Shown one piece after another: positions 23,793 to 36,055 of a stretch of 64,000 nucleotides of DNA. A model generated the notes under the pieces. It saw nothing but the letters and a program-made list of their open reading frames with translations, was not told the origin of the DNA and did not search any database. The translations under genes and the position numbers were made by a program. How positions within the stretch are numbered: position 1 is the first letter of the stretch; every line of letters begins with the position of its first letter. Source of the stretch: Collybiopsis luxurians FD-317 M1 (taxonomy: Eukaryota; Basidiomycota; Agaricomycetes; Agaricales; Omphalotaceae); assembly GCA_000827265.1 (NCBI GenBank), contig KN834760.1, positions 934,245 through 998,244 on the forward strand, in the 5' to 3' direction.

Positions 23793-26713
23793 TCAAGTGT
23801 CCTTTCGTATCCGTAGCAGAGTGTCATGAATCTCCTCCGAATCGGGACGAGCTGATGGATCTTGCGCCCAGCACTGATTCACGAGCTTCCAGAGAGAGTC
23901 CGTACACCAAGTATTCTCTTGAGGACGAGCAGGTCGCTCTTCTGCAAGTAAGCTAAAAATTATTGCACCGTCGTTCTTCTTGCCATGGAACGGAGGCTGA
24001 AGTGTTAATATCTTTGTGGAGACAGATAAATAGATATCAGTAGAGTCTGTCGCTGCAACTTACCTCAATAATAGTACAGCCGAGCGCATAAACATCCGTT
24101 GAGGAGCAGTTCTCAGCTAATTGGCCTGAACTGTCCGGTATTTGTAGTTCAGGCGCCATCCATCGTATTGCTCCTCTTATATTCGTCGCTGTTGCATTAG
24201 ACCACATTTGAGATTCAGTATTGATGACAGATAAGCCAAAATCGGCAAGGCAGCAATGAAGATCGGCTGTAACTAGTACGTTAGCCTGACGAACCGTAGC
24301 AACTTAGTAAGCAGAAAAATCCAAATATTATAGTGCAAATACCCCTCGAATATCTCCGTGTATGACAGGAGGATCTCTGGAATGAAGATACAGAAGGCCT
24401 GCGGCGACTTCAGATATCTAGATCAGATGAGAGGGTTGCTTCAAACGCCTGAGGGCATTGCTCGCTCACCACATCATGTCGACTGTGTGCTGGATTCTTT
24501 TTAAGGTATGGAATGATATCCTGGTTTTCCATCCACGGGGAGACGAGGCAGAAGGAGGGGTAGAAAAGCTGAGCGTTAACACCGAGAAGAGGGAGGATAT
24601 TTGGGTGTTTGAGCTGACGCCATACGAGGGCCTCATGGATGAATTGCTGGCGAGCAGAGTTCAGTTAGAAATCGATCCTGTGAGTTATCAGGCATTTACC
24701 TTCCGAATCTTCTCGCGAACTTCCTGGTCTGGTTCCAGAATCAATCGAAGTACCTTCAAGCAAACGGACTGATTCGACTGCATGGTTCCGCGCCAGATAT
24801 CCTTCAATGAATGCGATGATAACGTCAGTGCCATAGACAATCAATTCAATTCCCGAGAACACTCACTGCGAACCCTCCTCCTCTGATTGGATTTTGATCA
24901 GTTCGTCGGAGATCTTGTACGCACAACGAAGATGGCAGGACTTCGTAATGAGTCGCCAAATGACGGAGAGACCGTAAACATCTCCTGTAATATACCTTCA
25001 AATCTATACCCAGACTATCTCTATGCCCTTGCTCGGTGTAATCCAAGTCCTAAAGTAAACCAATCACGTTAGCTCCTCCGAAGCGCTACTTTCCGAGTGT
25101 TTCAGATGCGAACCGATTGTAAAACATCGACAAGTTGTTGTACCAACAATTTATCGTGTTTATGATACGATACAAGCGAATCGGGTGTCCAGTTTGATAT
25201 CTTGCCGTTGCCCACGCGAGTCCCAGTTTCTTTGGAGCTGAGTTCACGCCGAAGATTGGCGGCAGTTATATTGAATGAACCTAACGGGCAGACATCCACG
25301 ATGTCAATGCTCCGCAATGCAATCGACGCAAAGGTACAAACCCGTTCCTCGAGCCGCGGACTCCGCGATTCCATCCTCCAGAAATATCGAAGCACCTTCG
25401 ACGAGCGAACTCACAGAGGACGTCGAGGCCGAGGCATTGTCCACGCTCTCACTTCCGATATTATTGTCAACACCATGAGATCGGTGATGATGTAAATGCG
25501 TTCTGGACACCGTCGGCGTGCGAGAAGATGAAGCTGGATCTGTATTTGTTTCAGTCCGAGAGCTCGAGTTGAAACGACGTGAACTTGCTGTAAGGGCGGG
25601 GATACTGGACAAATCAAAAGGCTGACCAAACCGTGAAGGAGCACTGTATACCAACGAATTACCGCCAGGCGCCGAAGTCGAAAGACTGTACGCCGATTCC
25701 GAGCCGAACTTGGATGACAGCAATAGCATCGCCCTTTCGTGTACGCCTTCATATTCATGAAGACCGTCATCCCCCACCTTCGTTGTGGGCATTGAGCGAT
25801 TTTCATCTAACATGGCTGCCTTGACTTGAGGCAAAATGGCGTCCTTTGTCGGTGAGTCGTGAACAGCTTTCTTTCGTTTGGGAGGAGGAGGAGTGGATCT
25901 GTCTGCGGGTTGTCTTTTCAACGATCTGCGTCGAGTCCCAGGGCGTTTATCCGGACCCCTTCGTTTTGGTGCGTCATCATACTCGCATGCCGTTTTTCGT
26001 CGATGGCAGTTGGTGCACCCGGGCCTGGCAGAATCACATCGTATCTTGCGCGTGCGACTGCAAGTGAAAAAAAATCCCAAGAATTAGTATTAGACATCGT
26101 AAAAACGGCTCAATGAAAGGAATACCTACCACTGACGACACGCTATGACAATAGCAGACACCTCTCTCCGACTTGGAGGCCGATCGAGAGCAAGAGCGGT
26201 GGAAGGTTCGGAAGGAGACACTGGTGTTAGGCCCTGATCCCCATACATAGTTATCCTCGTGCTTGGACGTCTGTGGGATGGGTCATGGGTCTGTCTGTCA
26301 TACGACCATTGTTCTGAAGACTGGGGAACATATTCGATCCCAAGGTGATTGCTACGAAATGGGGTGGAATAATCTGGAAAGAAATTGTCGTGGCTCTCAG
26401 TTAAACTTGGGGTTTCTAGTGCAGACGGTTGTATTGGCTGAATTCGAGTTGCTGTATAATCAAAATGAGCCAGAACGCTCGCGGCATCGTTAATGTCTAC
26501 TTGGTACCGGACTTGATCGAGACACGGGAGTAGATGAGAAGATGTACCAAATGCATTCAACAGCAGTATCTTACTGAGAGGAAATTGAGACTCAAAAACA
26601 GGCGAGTGAAGCCCTGAGCCGCCATCGCTTGACTGGCTTGACAGTACCTCCTCCTCAACCATTACAGGATGGCGAAATGGAGAGTAGAGGTCGCCGTCGA
26701 TGTTCCCGGCCAT
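23793..26713 (-). CDS. Zn2Cys6 DNA-binding domain fused to TKL kinase (copy D)
   Basis: Complete minus-strand gene, ATG at 26713 (MAGNIDGDLYSPFRHP), stop at 23793. Exon 1 (26130-26713) ends IACRQ and is joined by intron 26059-26129 to exon 2. The splice creates an intact binuclear cluster starting ACRQCRTRKIRCDSARPGC and ending CTNCHRRKTAC, followed by the basic linker PKRRGPDKRPGTRRRS and a proline-rich NLS-like PPPPKRKK. A Ser-rich linker, similar to copy A (GGNSLVYSAP; SSRTPTVSRTH), runs to 25342. After intron 25281-25341 come the shared pre-kinase segment (GSFNITAANLRREL), the glycine loop NPIRGGGFA (about 24865-24890), QSVCLKVL-type lysine region, HGDIRG (near 24345-24365), ADFGLS, RWMAPELQIP and the C-lobe QCWAQDPSARPDS. 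All kinase motifs are present. This suggests a DNA-bound kinase; nuclear action is inference. Confidence 0.75.
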
Positions 26714-26928
26714 ATGGAATAAGTGATTGAACTAATGGAATTCGGAGAAGACCCAGGATAGGGTGTGAGCGAGATTTTGTAGCAGAAGGATACTCCACGT
26801 TCACTGCTAAAATGACAGGAGCAGACAGCTCATTTCACACGGGGACCCCGTTCCTAATTCAGTGAACCCTTTAGATAAACACGGTCACGGTCACACTTGA
26901 GAATCGTCCCGAGCCTCTTTCGCGTTGA

Positions 26929-27155
26929 CGCGTCAACTCAGCCGGCAAAGCATCGGACATCATGTCGCTCAATTTTGTACGTTCACCCGACAGCAATATC
27001 GCGGATTGACAATCTGCTGAAGCTTTTACAGTGAGTTCGATCTACATACTTACTTATCCATACACGTCTAACTGTTAAACGGCTCTCTTCAGTGATTATC
27101 CTTTTCAAGCCCCAACAAATCCCAAGCACTCTGAGCTTCTTCATACGCCTTCCTA
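26929..27155 (-). pseudogene. Relic of a cytochrome P450 3' end and 3' flank
   Basis: This stretch is similar to 43836-44065, the 3' end and downstream flank of the P450 gene at 43997-46126. On the minus strand it still encodes a near-identical C-terminus (RKAYEEAQSAWDLLGLEKDN, then stop at about 27089). Similarity fades upstream, with no heme region. It is a truncated duplicate and not functional by itself. Confidence 0.7.
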
Positions 27156-28230
27156 ATACAATGACTGACCCTTCAAACTCAGAGGTTGAGCTCGCCCGAG
27201 TTTTCCCTAGCATTTGATACGGTTCAAGGGCTCAAGTGGGCGAACACTCCAGCTTCGTGTTTGGTTTCTGACCATCCTCCTATGCTTTAGTCTTGTGGGA
27301 TAATTTCCTCGCACGCCTGCAGTGCAGTCGCCGGCTTGTTGCGGGATATAAAAAGTTTTCGAGTATCATTGCACTCCTTTGCAATATTCAGCTCTGAACC
27401 TAGTTTCGTACATCGTACATATGTAATTCGGCTGGCGCTCTGTCTGTTCGTTTTTTCTTTTCTTTTTTTTCGGCGTAGTTGATTTGCAATGACTGCAGCT
27501 TTGGCACCTTGGAGTGGCATATACTATATGTTCGTTCACGCTCTTGGCGGGGCTGGCGTGTTTAAAGTGATTAAAATTATTAATTGTGCTTCTCCAGGAC
27601 TCAGAAGTTGATCAATGGTTTGCTTTGCAGCTATTTGTTTATTTGTAGCATAGTTTCGAAAAACGCAACGGCATTCTTGTGGAGCAATGAATTAGTAGTT
27701 TATTCGTAGGTAAACCAATCACTAAGATGCGTTTTTTTGAAAATAACGCTACAAATAACTAGATAGTTATAGTGTACTGTTAGTCCCAGCTCTGGACTCA
27801 TACATGCCACGCGCGATGGCCCGCAACCTACACATACATGATTGTCAGACTGCAGGATCAAGAGGTGTAAAGACGGTATACATCTTCGGCTAAGATATCC
27901 ATCTGACTCCGGACCTACACACCTCTCGAGTACATGTGACCTGCAGTGTATGTGTTACCTGCAGGCGTTCATATCAACTGCCGTACTTTTGAGGGTTGTG
28001 ATTGTCAATTTCTATCCCGTTTAAAGTTATGTCCTCCTCAGCACTGGAATATGCTCTTACCACAGTGGATCAGGGCGGATATATCAAAGAACCTCCCCCT
28101 CAAAGGTAGTCTCTTCGACTCAACACTCTACAATAAACACTGACTGTCCATTTCCCCAAGGCATGCTGCACCGAGTGCACCCTGGTAAATACTACTGGAC
28201 TGGTGTAGAACTTTATGATCTTAATCGTGA
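27156..28230. other. Intergenic, nothing recognised
   Basis: Only short open frames without family features and a T-rich run near 27460. It holds the promoter side of the CorA-like gene. No RNA gene or mobile element was recognised. Confidence 0.5.
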
Positions 28231-30484
28231 ATGAGCAGGCCATGGATTGATATTGATGACGGTAACATTCCACGAAAAAAACTGATATAACATCAATCCC
28301 TGACATTTATCCTTGCACAGATATAGACCCAGAACAACTTGAATCCCCTTTACCTCCAATTCCGCCTCTGTGCGATCACAAAGACTGCGGGGGATGTTGG
28401 CAAGGGTACCCGCAATCCAGGTTATTTCATTTAATTTTCATCAGCTCCTTTTTCTCACACGACCGAAGATTTCCAAACTGGACTTTAGGGCAGTTGCAAC
28501 GCTCTGGCGTATTCAAGGTCATAGAAAATGAAAAGGAATCCTGTACCATTTATTCTGTCAACGTGGATACAACAGGTTTTTTTTTCAACGATGGAAACGT
28601 GGTCGTTGAAGAGGGTAATAAACAAGAGTTTTGGAACTCTATCGCTTTTGAGATGGTGCGTAATAGGGATGTTCAGTTTTGAATGTAACATTCATCTTCC
28701 CTCACTACTAGCGACCGCGGAATATCAGAGTTAGAGCCTTATTTATTCACAATTTGAATGGGCCAACTTTACAAATGCTGGGTGCAAAGTTCGTGCCATA
28801 AAATATTTGTTCCACTGTCAACCGGATTGAAGGCAATCCAGATACAACATTGAGCCTTCCTTCTTCTCTTCATCACTTTCCTTCATTCCATCTCGCTCCC
28901 AGCAAGAAGTCCGACCCGGCAAGGGTGATCGTATGTTTTTGACCTTTTTTGCTGGTACAAAGACATTGACACCAGATCGCTCAAGACATTACTATCACCG
29001 TGACATTTCTTCGTGCTGTCCGATCGGAAACGGGGAGATCTTCCCTATCTCTTACTTCACCCGCACCATTATCATCAAACTCCTCTTCAGCGATTCATAC
29101 ACAGGCACCGCTCTCGATTGGTAGAGGTGAGCAATGAAGTTATTGCCATCTCTGTTTGGTTCGTGTTTTAACACTCACCAAGGTTCTGACCATCGCATGC
29201 TCGTGTGAGTGGAATTTGTGTAGTCCGGTTTTAAGACTTGCCAATGTCCTATAGACTCGATCTTCTCGCTGTACATTTAATCCGCAGTAACGACGAGCTA
29301 GGAAGCACTATCATTTCTTATCACGACAAAAATAAAAATGCCACTTCTGCGCCATTCCTTCATGAAAGAATCCGGTATGCTGGTCCAAGCGTGTACTGGC
29401 AATCCATTTTCCAAAAATCTACAGACCCAACCTTTATCCTGCTTGTCTTTATATGGCATTGTCTGTACAGTTGGGATTCATCCTTAGAGAAACTCTTATC
29501 TCAGGTTTCTTGGATGGTATGTATAACCACTGTCACTTCGAGAATCTAAATTCTGTTCAAGTGGATTTTTTTCGAGCAGAGCTCTAATCTGATTCTTTAA
29601 AACTTGTTTTTGTAGGAATCGCAGATCATGCATTCTGCAGACACAGAGCTAATGCGTGATTTGCATACCCTGCAATCTTACCTGTTATATTATCCATCTC
29701 TGCTGGAAGATTTTCGAAGCTCAATTGTATTTATTTTGAATACACCAAATCCTGCTATGGATTTATATCCCGAGGAGCATGACCTTAGCCAGTTAATGCT
29801 TCGGAAGGAGTGTTACACTCTTCTGACAGAGGTTGAGAGACTTCAAAGGAACTGCACAATGGGGGAAAAAAGGTTAGACAATGTGATAAACTTAGCAGGC
29901 CTTGAAGCCACTAGAAAGTATGCAGAAGCAGCTATCAGGGATAGTGCCATAGCAAGTTATCAATCCTACATCATACAACTGTATGGCTGATTAATTTGTT
30001 CTTCTTAGATGAAGCAAATTGCCTATCTTGGCATGACTTTTCTGCCCGCTAGTTTCATTGCAGTAAGCTTCACACCCTTCTTTCTGCTTTGAGTAAAACT
30101 TCCTGCTTTTGCAATATTAGAGTATCTTTGGCATGAATGTCAAAGAATTAAATTCGGCAATGGGGACACTGGCTCAGTTCTTCACTGCTGCCACCTTACT
30201 GAGTCAGTGATTTTATTTTCCGTAAATATCAGAATTGACAAGGGCCTGCAATCTGTGCAGCGGCAACCACGATTTGGATCATCATTGCATTACAAAGCGA
30301 GCATTTTTTTAGGACCGAGCCTACAATTTCGTTTTGGCGGCGACTTGCCTGGCCCGCATTCTTTTTAAGGCACCTATTCATCGGAAAGAAGCGGCATGAG
30401 CTGGAAACTGTCCTCCATCGATTGAATATCACTCAGGCCAGACAACGAAGACGCAATGCCAGTCCGAATGTTCGACTAGCATGA
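28231..30484 (+). CDS. CorA-like magnesium transporter
   Basis: The start is the ATG at 28231 (MSRPWIDIDD), spliced to an exon reading DPEQLESPLPPIPPLCDHKD. The stop TGA is at 30482. The soluble part includes FFSSSLSFIPSRSQQEVRPG and ITVTFLRAVRS. The helical part has STDPTFILLVFIWHCLYSWD, ELMRDLHTLQSYLLYYPSLL and NTPNPAMDLYPEEHD. The pore region follows as QIAYLGMTFLPASFIA, then FGMNVKELN with the family-defining GMN motif (near 30129), and a second membrane helix (TTIWIIIALQ). The tail is basic. Family knowledge: CorA proteins form pentameric divalent-cation channels with two C-terminal helices. At least eight short introns are needed. No stop or frameshift had to be invoked, so it is probably functional. 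Confidence 0.75.
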
Positions 30485-31830
30485 ATGATAAACTCAATGA
30501 GCACAAAGCTGTTGTTCGGTTTGGTATGTTCACTCTGGATCTACATTATAGCATCGCGGATTGACAATTTTCAATTACAGCAAGAGTTCTAGCCAACTGG
30601 AAATAGGATTGGATGAACCATCCCGCGGGCTGTTTTGAGAGCAATTGCAAGTGAAATCGATTGACAAAGAGCTCGGTGGTGAAAAGTTGGATGCGTCGAA
30701 AGACCAGCGACTCGCTCGAATTCTCCTTATTGTTTTTTCTCACTTTTCATTTTCTTTTCCTTGATTTCCTGTTTCCAAACGTCTCAAGGTTGCCCAACGG
30801 TGCAAAAGTATACGCGGCTGTTGGACCCTCGAAGAGACGAGATATATTCTCATTTGACGAAAATAATACTTCTCTTGCTTTTAGTTGTGTGTGTACACTT
30901 CCGCGGGCACCAGGAGGGTCATCACAAGAGGCAACTCATCAAATTCAGTCTTGTATCATGAATAATTTGTTGACTATCTCCAGGATACGAGCGCATCTCC
31001 GATTGTTACACCTCATTGAACCTTTCCTGGATTCAACTGTTCTTCAGCGTATGGTGATGCTCCAAAAGAGCCAGCCATGGTTCAATCTGGCTTTACAATT
31101 CCCTTTGACACAATGGGCCTTCTGCGGTGTCTACGGAAAATGATGGTTTCGGTATTTGCGCTGCTGTTGTTGATATTGAGGAGAGCAACTAAGTGATGTG
31201 CAGGATCCAGCTGCTTCCTTCCGCAGAACGGATGGAACAGAACAGCTGCGTATGGCATATCAATTTTACCTCGGAGGCCTGTCAAGTCGGAAGATCCCCC
31301 CTTTTCTTCAATGGTTTTGGGTCGAAGAGGTAGTGAGAAATTATCATCGGCGAATAATCTAATTGGTGTAGGCGAATTCGAGCTGGGGCCATCTCTGCAC
31401 AGTTTGGATACTTTGCCGACGAACTCAGGTAACAGATCGCATCCACACACGTTGATTTTCGAGGTACTAATTGGATAATATTCTTGTATTAGTTTACGGA
31501 CATCTGTTCGCACTATATCCTGGCTCGTGAGTTTTACCGTGCTTTATGAAGAACTGAAACGTAACGTACTGCAGCATTCTAGATCCATGACTACCGGAGC
31601 GTTTTAAGAGGAGATTTGCGAACATAATTAAGATGTGACTGTAGATAGCATTCCTTTGCAGGAAAAAGGAAATGCAAATGCTTCCCACACCTTCAACAGA
31701 ATATCCTGGACTTGTCCAACCTTCTCTGAAAATCTTACTGATGAATCCAGCAGTTTCTAGAGTGATGGCAGTTGAGAAACATCGACCATTAGGTTGCTTG
31801 GCTGTTCTGCTGACACCTTTACTTCCATTT

Positions 31831-31885
31831 CCTCATACTTATTCCATTCTCCTCATACTTATTCCATTCCCCTGATACTTATTCC
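31831..31885. repeat. 20-bp tandem repeat, nearly three copies
   Basis: Unit CCTCATACTTATTCCATTCT at 31831-31850 and 31851-31870, then a diverged third copy (CCTGATACTTATTCC). It is in intergenic DNA. Confidence 0.85.
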
Positions 31886-33992
31886 TATATTTGATATTCT
31901 ATTTACCTTAAATATTGTGTATGTAGTAGAATAAGATTATTGGTTCTTTCCATTCTTTGATCCCCTCTCTAAGGCCTTCTCCATCTGAGCATACTTGTTT
32001 ACTAACAATGGCCAAGTCTCCTTCATCAAGACTTAAAATTGGGTAGGATGACATCACTTTGAACTCTTCCTGGAGGTAAGAAAGTGTCGGACATTTATAT
32101 ATCAGGCAAGTCCCTGTTTCTTTGCGTTAGCAGGTGCTTAACCCATGCGGAAGCTCATTTTCTCCTCAAAATCCTGGAGTTCCAGAGATTATGGTGGAAT
32201 AACATACATACTGTATTGTTTCAGCGTTGGTAGTACCAACTGGAGTCTGTTTAGAAATGCCAGTCTATAAAATTTCCTTCGGGTTGTATCTCAAGCACAA
32301 GATACTATGGCACCTCCTCCAATCCTGAACATTCCCATTTTCAACAGTCAGGGTACAAGCGCAAACAAGTACAGTGCTGCCTGCCACCAAGCTTTGGATG
32401 ATGCCCTTTTCCAACATCCTGCATGGTAATATCCAGTACCAAGTAGGGATTGCTGGGTTTTTGTCTGAGCCCCTGTGACAAATATTGTACTGGTGCTACC
32501 AAATGAACATTTGTGCACAATCCTTTGGTTTCATCAGTCAAGGCCACCCTAAAATAGATAAGATCAGATGTAACTACCCTAAACCCTAACCTTTCGTGCT
32601 TCGCGTGAGCACCCTCACATGAAAATGCAACAAAATTCTGCTCAGCAGAAATTTTGACAGATAAGTAATTTTTTAACCATTGTATATGCACACTTGAAAC
32701 AGGGCTCAAAATGGATGCCTTCATTTAAGCTGAAACCAAACAGAAAGTAGGTGATGTAGATTGAACTTTGACAATGTAAAAAGGGAATTTAATTGTGGAT
32801 TTTTTGATGTGGAAGAATTGTAAATTGATTTTTCCTCTCAGTACTACATTTACTATGGAAAAAAATACACATTTTGCTGCCATTGGAAAGGAGTCTGATA
32901 AGGAAAATTTGTTTGCATTGAAAGGACAATTGAGAGATAAGAAATCAACTAGTCTTTTACCATGCATAAAAGTTCAAGAGAAAAAATAACTTTCAATACA
33001 TTTAAAGAGCTGCTGATGTGCCAGAGACATAACACAGGTGCATCAAAATGCAACAAGCACCTGGCATCAAATGAACAGTGTAACATAGCATTGATGAAAG
33101 GTCTGGGTTCTTTCTATGGTACATCTACTACAATGTACAAATCCTATTAAGGGCTGGAAACATATTGCTATATCAATCTCTGGACAAGTTAACTAGAACT
33201 GTTCTGTTATGGGAGTAGTCAAAACAAGCTGCATGAGCAATTATATCTAGACCATTCACATCTTCCTGCTCTCTTAGTGTTGATGATTAAGTTCTAGTAA
33301 GGGCAGATATCATACAAATAGATCATACAAAGATTTTGAGAGGCATTTGTACAACTGAACATGAATTCTAATGGAAGGGCCACTTCAGGTTTGGATGTTT
33401 TGGATCTGTTGAATTTGACCACCAATCAGGCATTAATTTGGCAAGGGCCAATAGATAATGGTGGCATTGCCCAGATGAGTGCTGGAGGGGGAAAAATTAA
33501 TGCCGTCTAGTCTGGCATAGGCACACTGCAGGCCCTTCATTGGACAAAGGTTGTCCTCCTGATTAGTTGCATTTGCAGGCACAAAGCATTTGTCAAAGAG
33601 GGCTTTGAGCTGCCTCACAGCTTCCAAACAGTGTCAAATTGACTTTATGATTCATTTTTTCATCAATTTTTGGCTTAAATAGTATTGGAAATCTATTTTA
33701 TTTCTGCCTGCTGTAAACACGCTATGACAGCGATAAAGAATTTTAAATAAACAGATGTCAATTTGTCATTGAAGGATGGGACATGCAATCCAGACAATCA
33801 GTGCTTCCAGAATTCCTTCAAATTGTACCACTTGAGCTCATCCTCCACCATTGCTGGAAGTAGAATGAATATGATTTGCATCGTCGAAGCAAATCCAACC
33901 AAAAAAAAATGATCCGCAATCACAGATGTGCTTGCACAGAATGGGGGTGCAGCAACTGAACACCGAAAGTAGAACCGGCGGCCCTTTACTCA

Positions 33993-34055
33993 GTGTCAAA
34001 ATTTTTTGGGTGTCACAGGTCACTTTTGGATGTGTCGAAACCAAAATTTTGACAC
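33993..34055. repeat. 13-bp perfect inverted repeat
   Basis: GTGTCAAAATTTT (33993-34005) and AAAATTTTGACAC (34043-34055), with copies of CACAGGTCAC between and after the arms. It could be a small foldback element. Confidence 0.55.
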
Positions 34056-36055
34056 CTGGTCACAGGTCACAGGTCGCATCAAATTGATTAAAATGGTACA
34101 GGATATGTACAGGATCAACCTTGAACTCATCAGGAGTAGACTCGGCATTGTATGGGAAAGTTCATGGCCAATCAAAAACATACTTGTGCCCCTTCACACT
34201 AGTCTGATGCTCTGAGCTGTTGACACAAAGAAGATGTCTACAGTGGTAGATTCTCGACTGATTATGCAATCATATTTAGGACTTCTGCCACTGTCAATTC
34301 TACTGTTACACTCTCTTTCTTGGTCACAGTTTGGATGGCTTAGCGTGATGCTTTTTAACTGTATGCCTCCTAGGTTGAAGTACTATTATAACAGGTTGAG
34401 TTGTGGTATTCAATGAGTGGCATATTTGAGTATTGAAATTTGAAATCAGAATGAGATTTGTGCCTTTTTTTGAATTGGTTGTGTATCCGACTTGTGTCCA
34501 ACTCAAACTCATGAAAATTCATTATCTTGTTGTCCTTGAGTTGCTCTGGATTTTGTAGGTTAAGTGGAGTGCCAGCACGCTGCACTATCCATTCTATTCC
34601 GCAACTGAACCAAAACTGAACAGGTCTCATCTGAAAAACAATTGAAAGTCACCTTCAGATATCACCTTAGATGGGAGCAAAGACTGCATGGCCTTAGCAT
34701 TATGTGCGCTCTTTATTGAATCCACTGCGTGAATAAGAACACCACAGATGAGCAAATATGTTTGCTGCAGTGATAGGGTGATGAACATCAAGGGAAAAAA
34801 TGGACCGCGAATAAATCAGGGCCAGCATCACATTTAGTGCCATTACCCATTTACATGTTCACTCGATATGTTTGGCACGTTCCGTGGTTGTCTCAGGGAC
34901 AGATTATTCTCAATGGAACTAAATATAAAAATTTTATGCCATGTCTAGAAAATCAGAAATGTCGCATGAAATTTTGGACCCAAGGATGAAAAGAAAGTTC
35001 AGGCGCTGTTTATCCGATATCCTGATACTCCGGTCTTATCCGTTAGTGTTTGGTCGTGTAACTCGCGTTATCGCGGCTTTGCATCATGGCACCTGACTCA
35101 GAACCCAGCATAGCAATGACTGTATGGACTCAGCATCAAGCGAAACTCTGATTTTGACAGTTGCGCAAAAATGGCCTTGATCAGGCTGCACAATTGACGA
35201 CAGGTTCAGAGTCCGCTAACTTAACTTATCGTCGAAATTGGGATTTACAGTAACATTGAAGCAATTCCTGCCTGGTTCCAGCGGAATGTGTGTGTTTTTT
35301 TTTGAAAAAGCACAATTAGATTTTACAGGATTTCATGCCATCTGCCACTTCTGCCTAATAATCAAACCCCTACGGCAAAATATCAATTAGTTGGATCTGT
35401 GCTGGAAAATTGAGTACGAAGATCAGCGATCCCTGCAATTTGGATCTCAAAAATTAGCACGCATTTATCACATAAGTATATATCAGGGGCACACACAAAT
35501 AAGTTAGATCGAAATCTGTCAACTCAAGTTACTTTTGAAAGGCCAAGAAGTTGTATAATGAATTTGAATCTGACAAGTTGCATACTTTGTCAGTCACCGA
35601 TTGGGCATCATCGGCCCGAAACATATCTCAGTCTGAGTGTATCAGAATCTAGCTGGCGCAAACTTTTCCGCGTTCCGAATAGATCATTCGGAACAGTTGA
35701 AAGTGACGAGGCGGAAAGGAGTCACACAGTACATACGCTGAATAAGATATCCCGCACTTGAGGCCCCCCTCTTACAGCTACGCCACCAACTCATTTACAC
35801 AAGGGACAACAGCAGTATTACCTCTATAATTTCAGTCCAAAGTGATCCAAAGCCAGTCACTTATGTATAGAGATCCAACGCTCGGATCGAGCTAACCTAA
35901 TTTCAGACCTACTACTGCCCTTTTTCGGATCGAGACCAGTTGTCAATCCTGGCATGCGGTACAAATAATTAACAGATTGAGATACTCTCCGCAAGATATA
36001 TCTGCAAGAAGGAGGGAACTTTCTCTCCCGTGTCACTCAAACTATTCGAAACATA

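Larger units (their letters stand above)
30485..36055. other. Long gene-poor AT-rich region
   Basis: 5.6 kb without a gene I can support. Open frames on the minus strand at 31082-31513 (NVCGCDLLPEFVGKVSKLC) and 33433-33627 (LKALFDKCFVPANATNQEDN; THLGNATIIYWPLPN) look protein-like but could not be linked to a complete gene; the latter may be a relic of a repeated gene. A 20-bp tandem repeat and a 13-bp inverted repeat are listed separately. Confidence 0.45.

Noticed and set aside
30661..31143. 160-codon plus-strand open frame
   Set aside because: It starts at a non-ATG codon, has a low-complexity Phe/Leu run and shows no domain or splice context.
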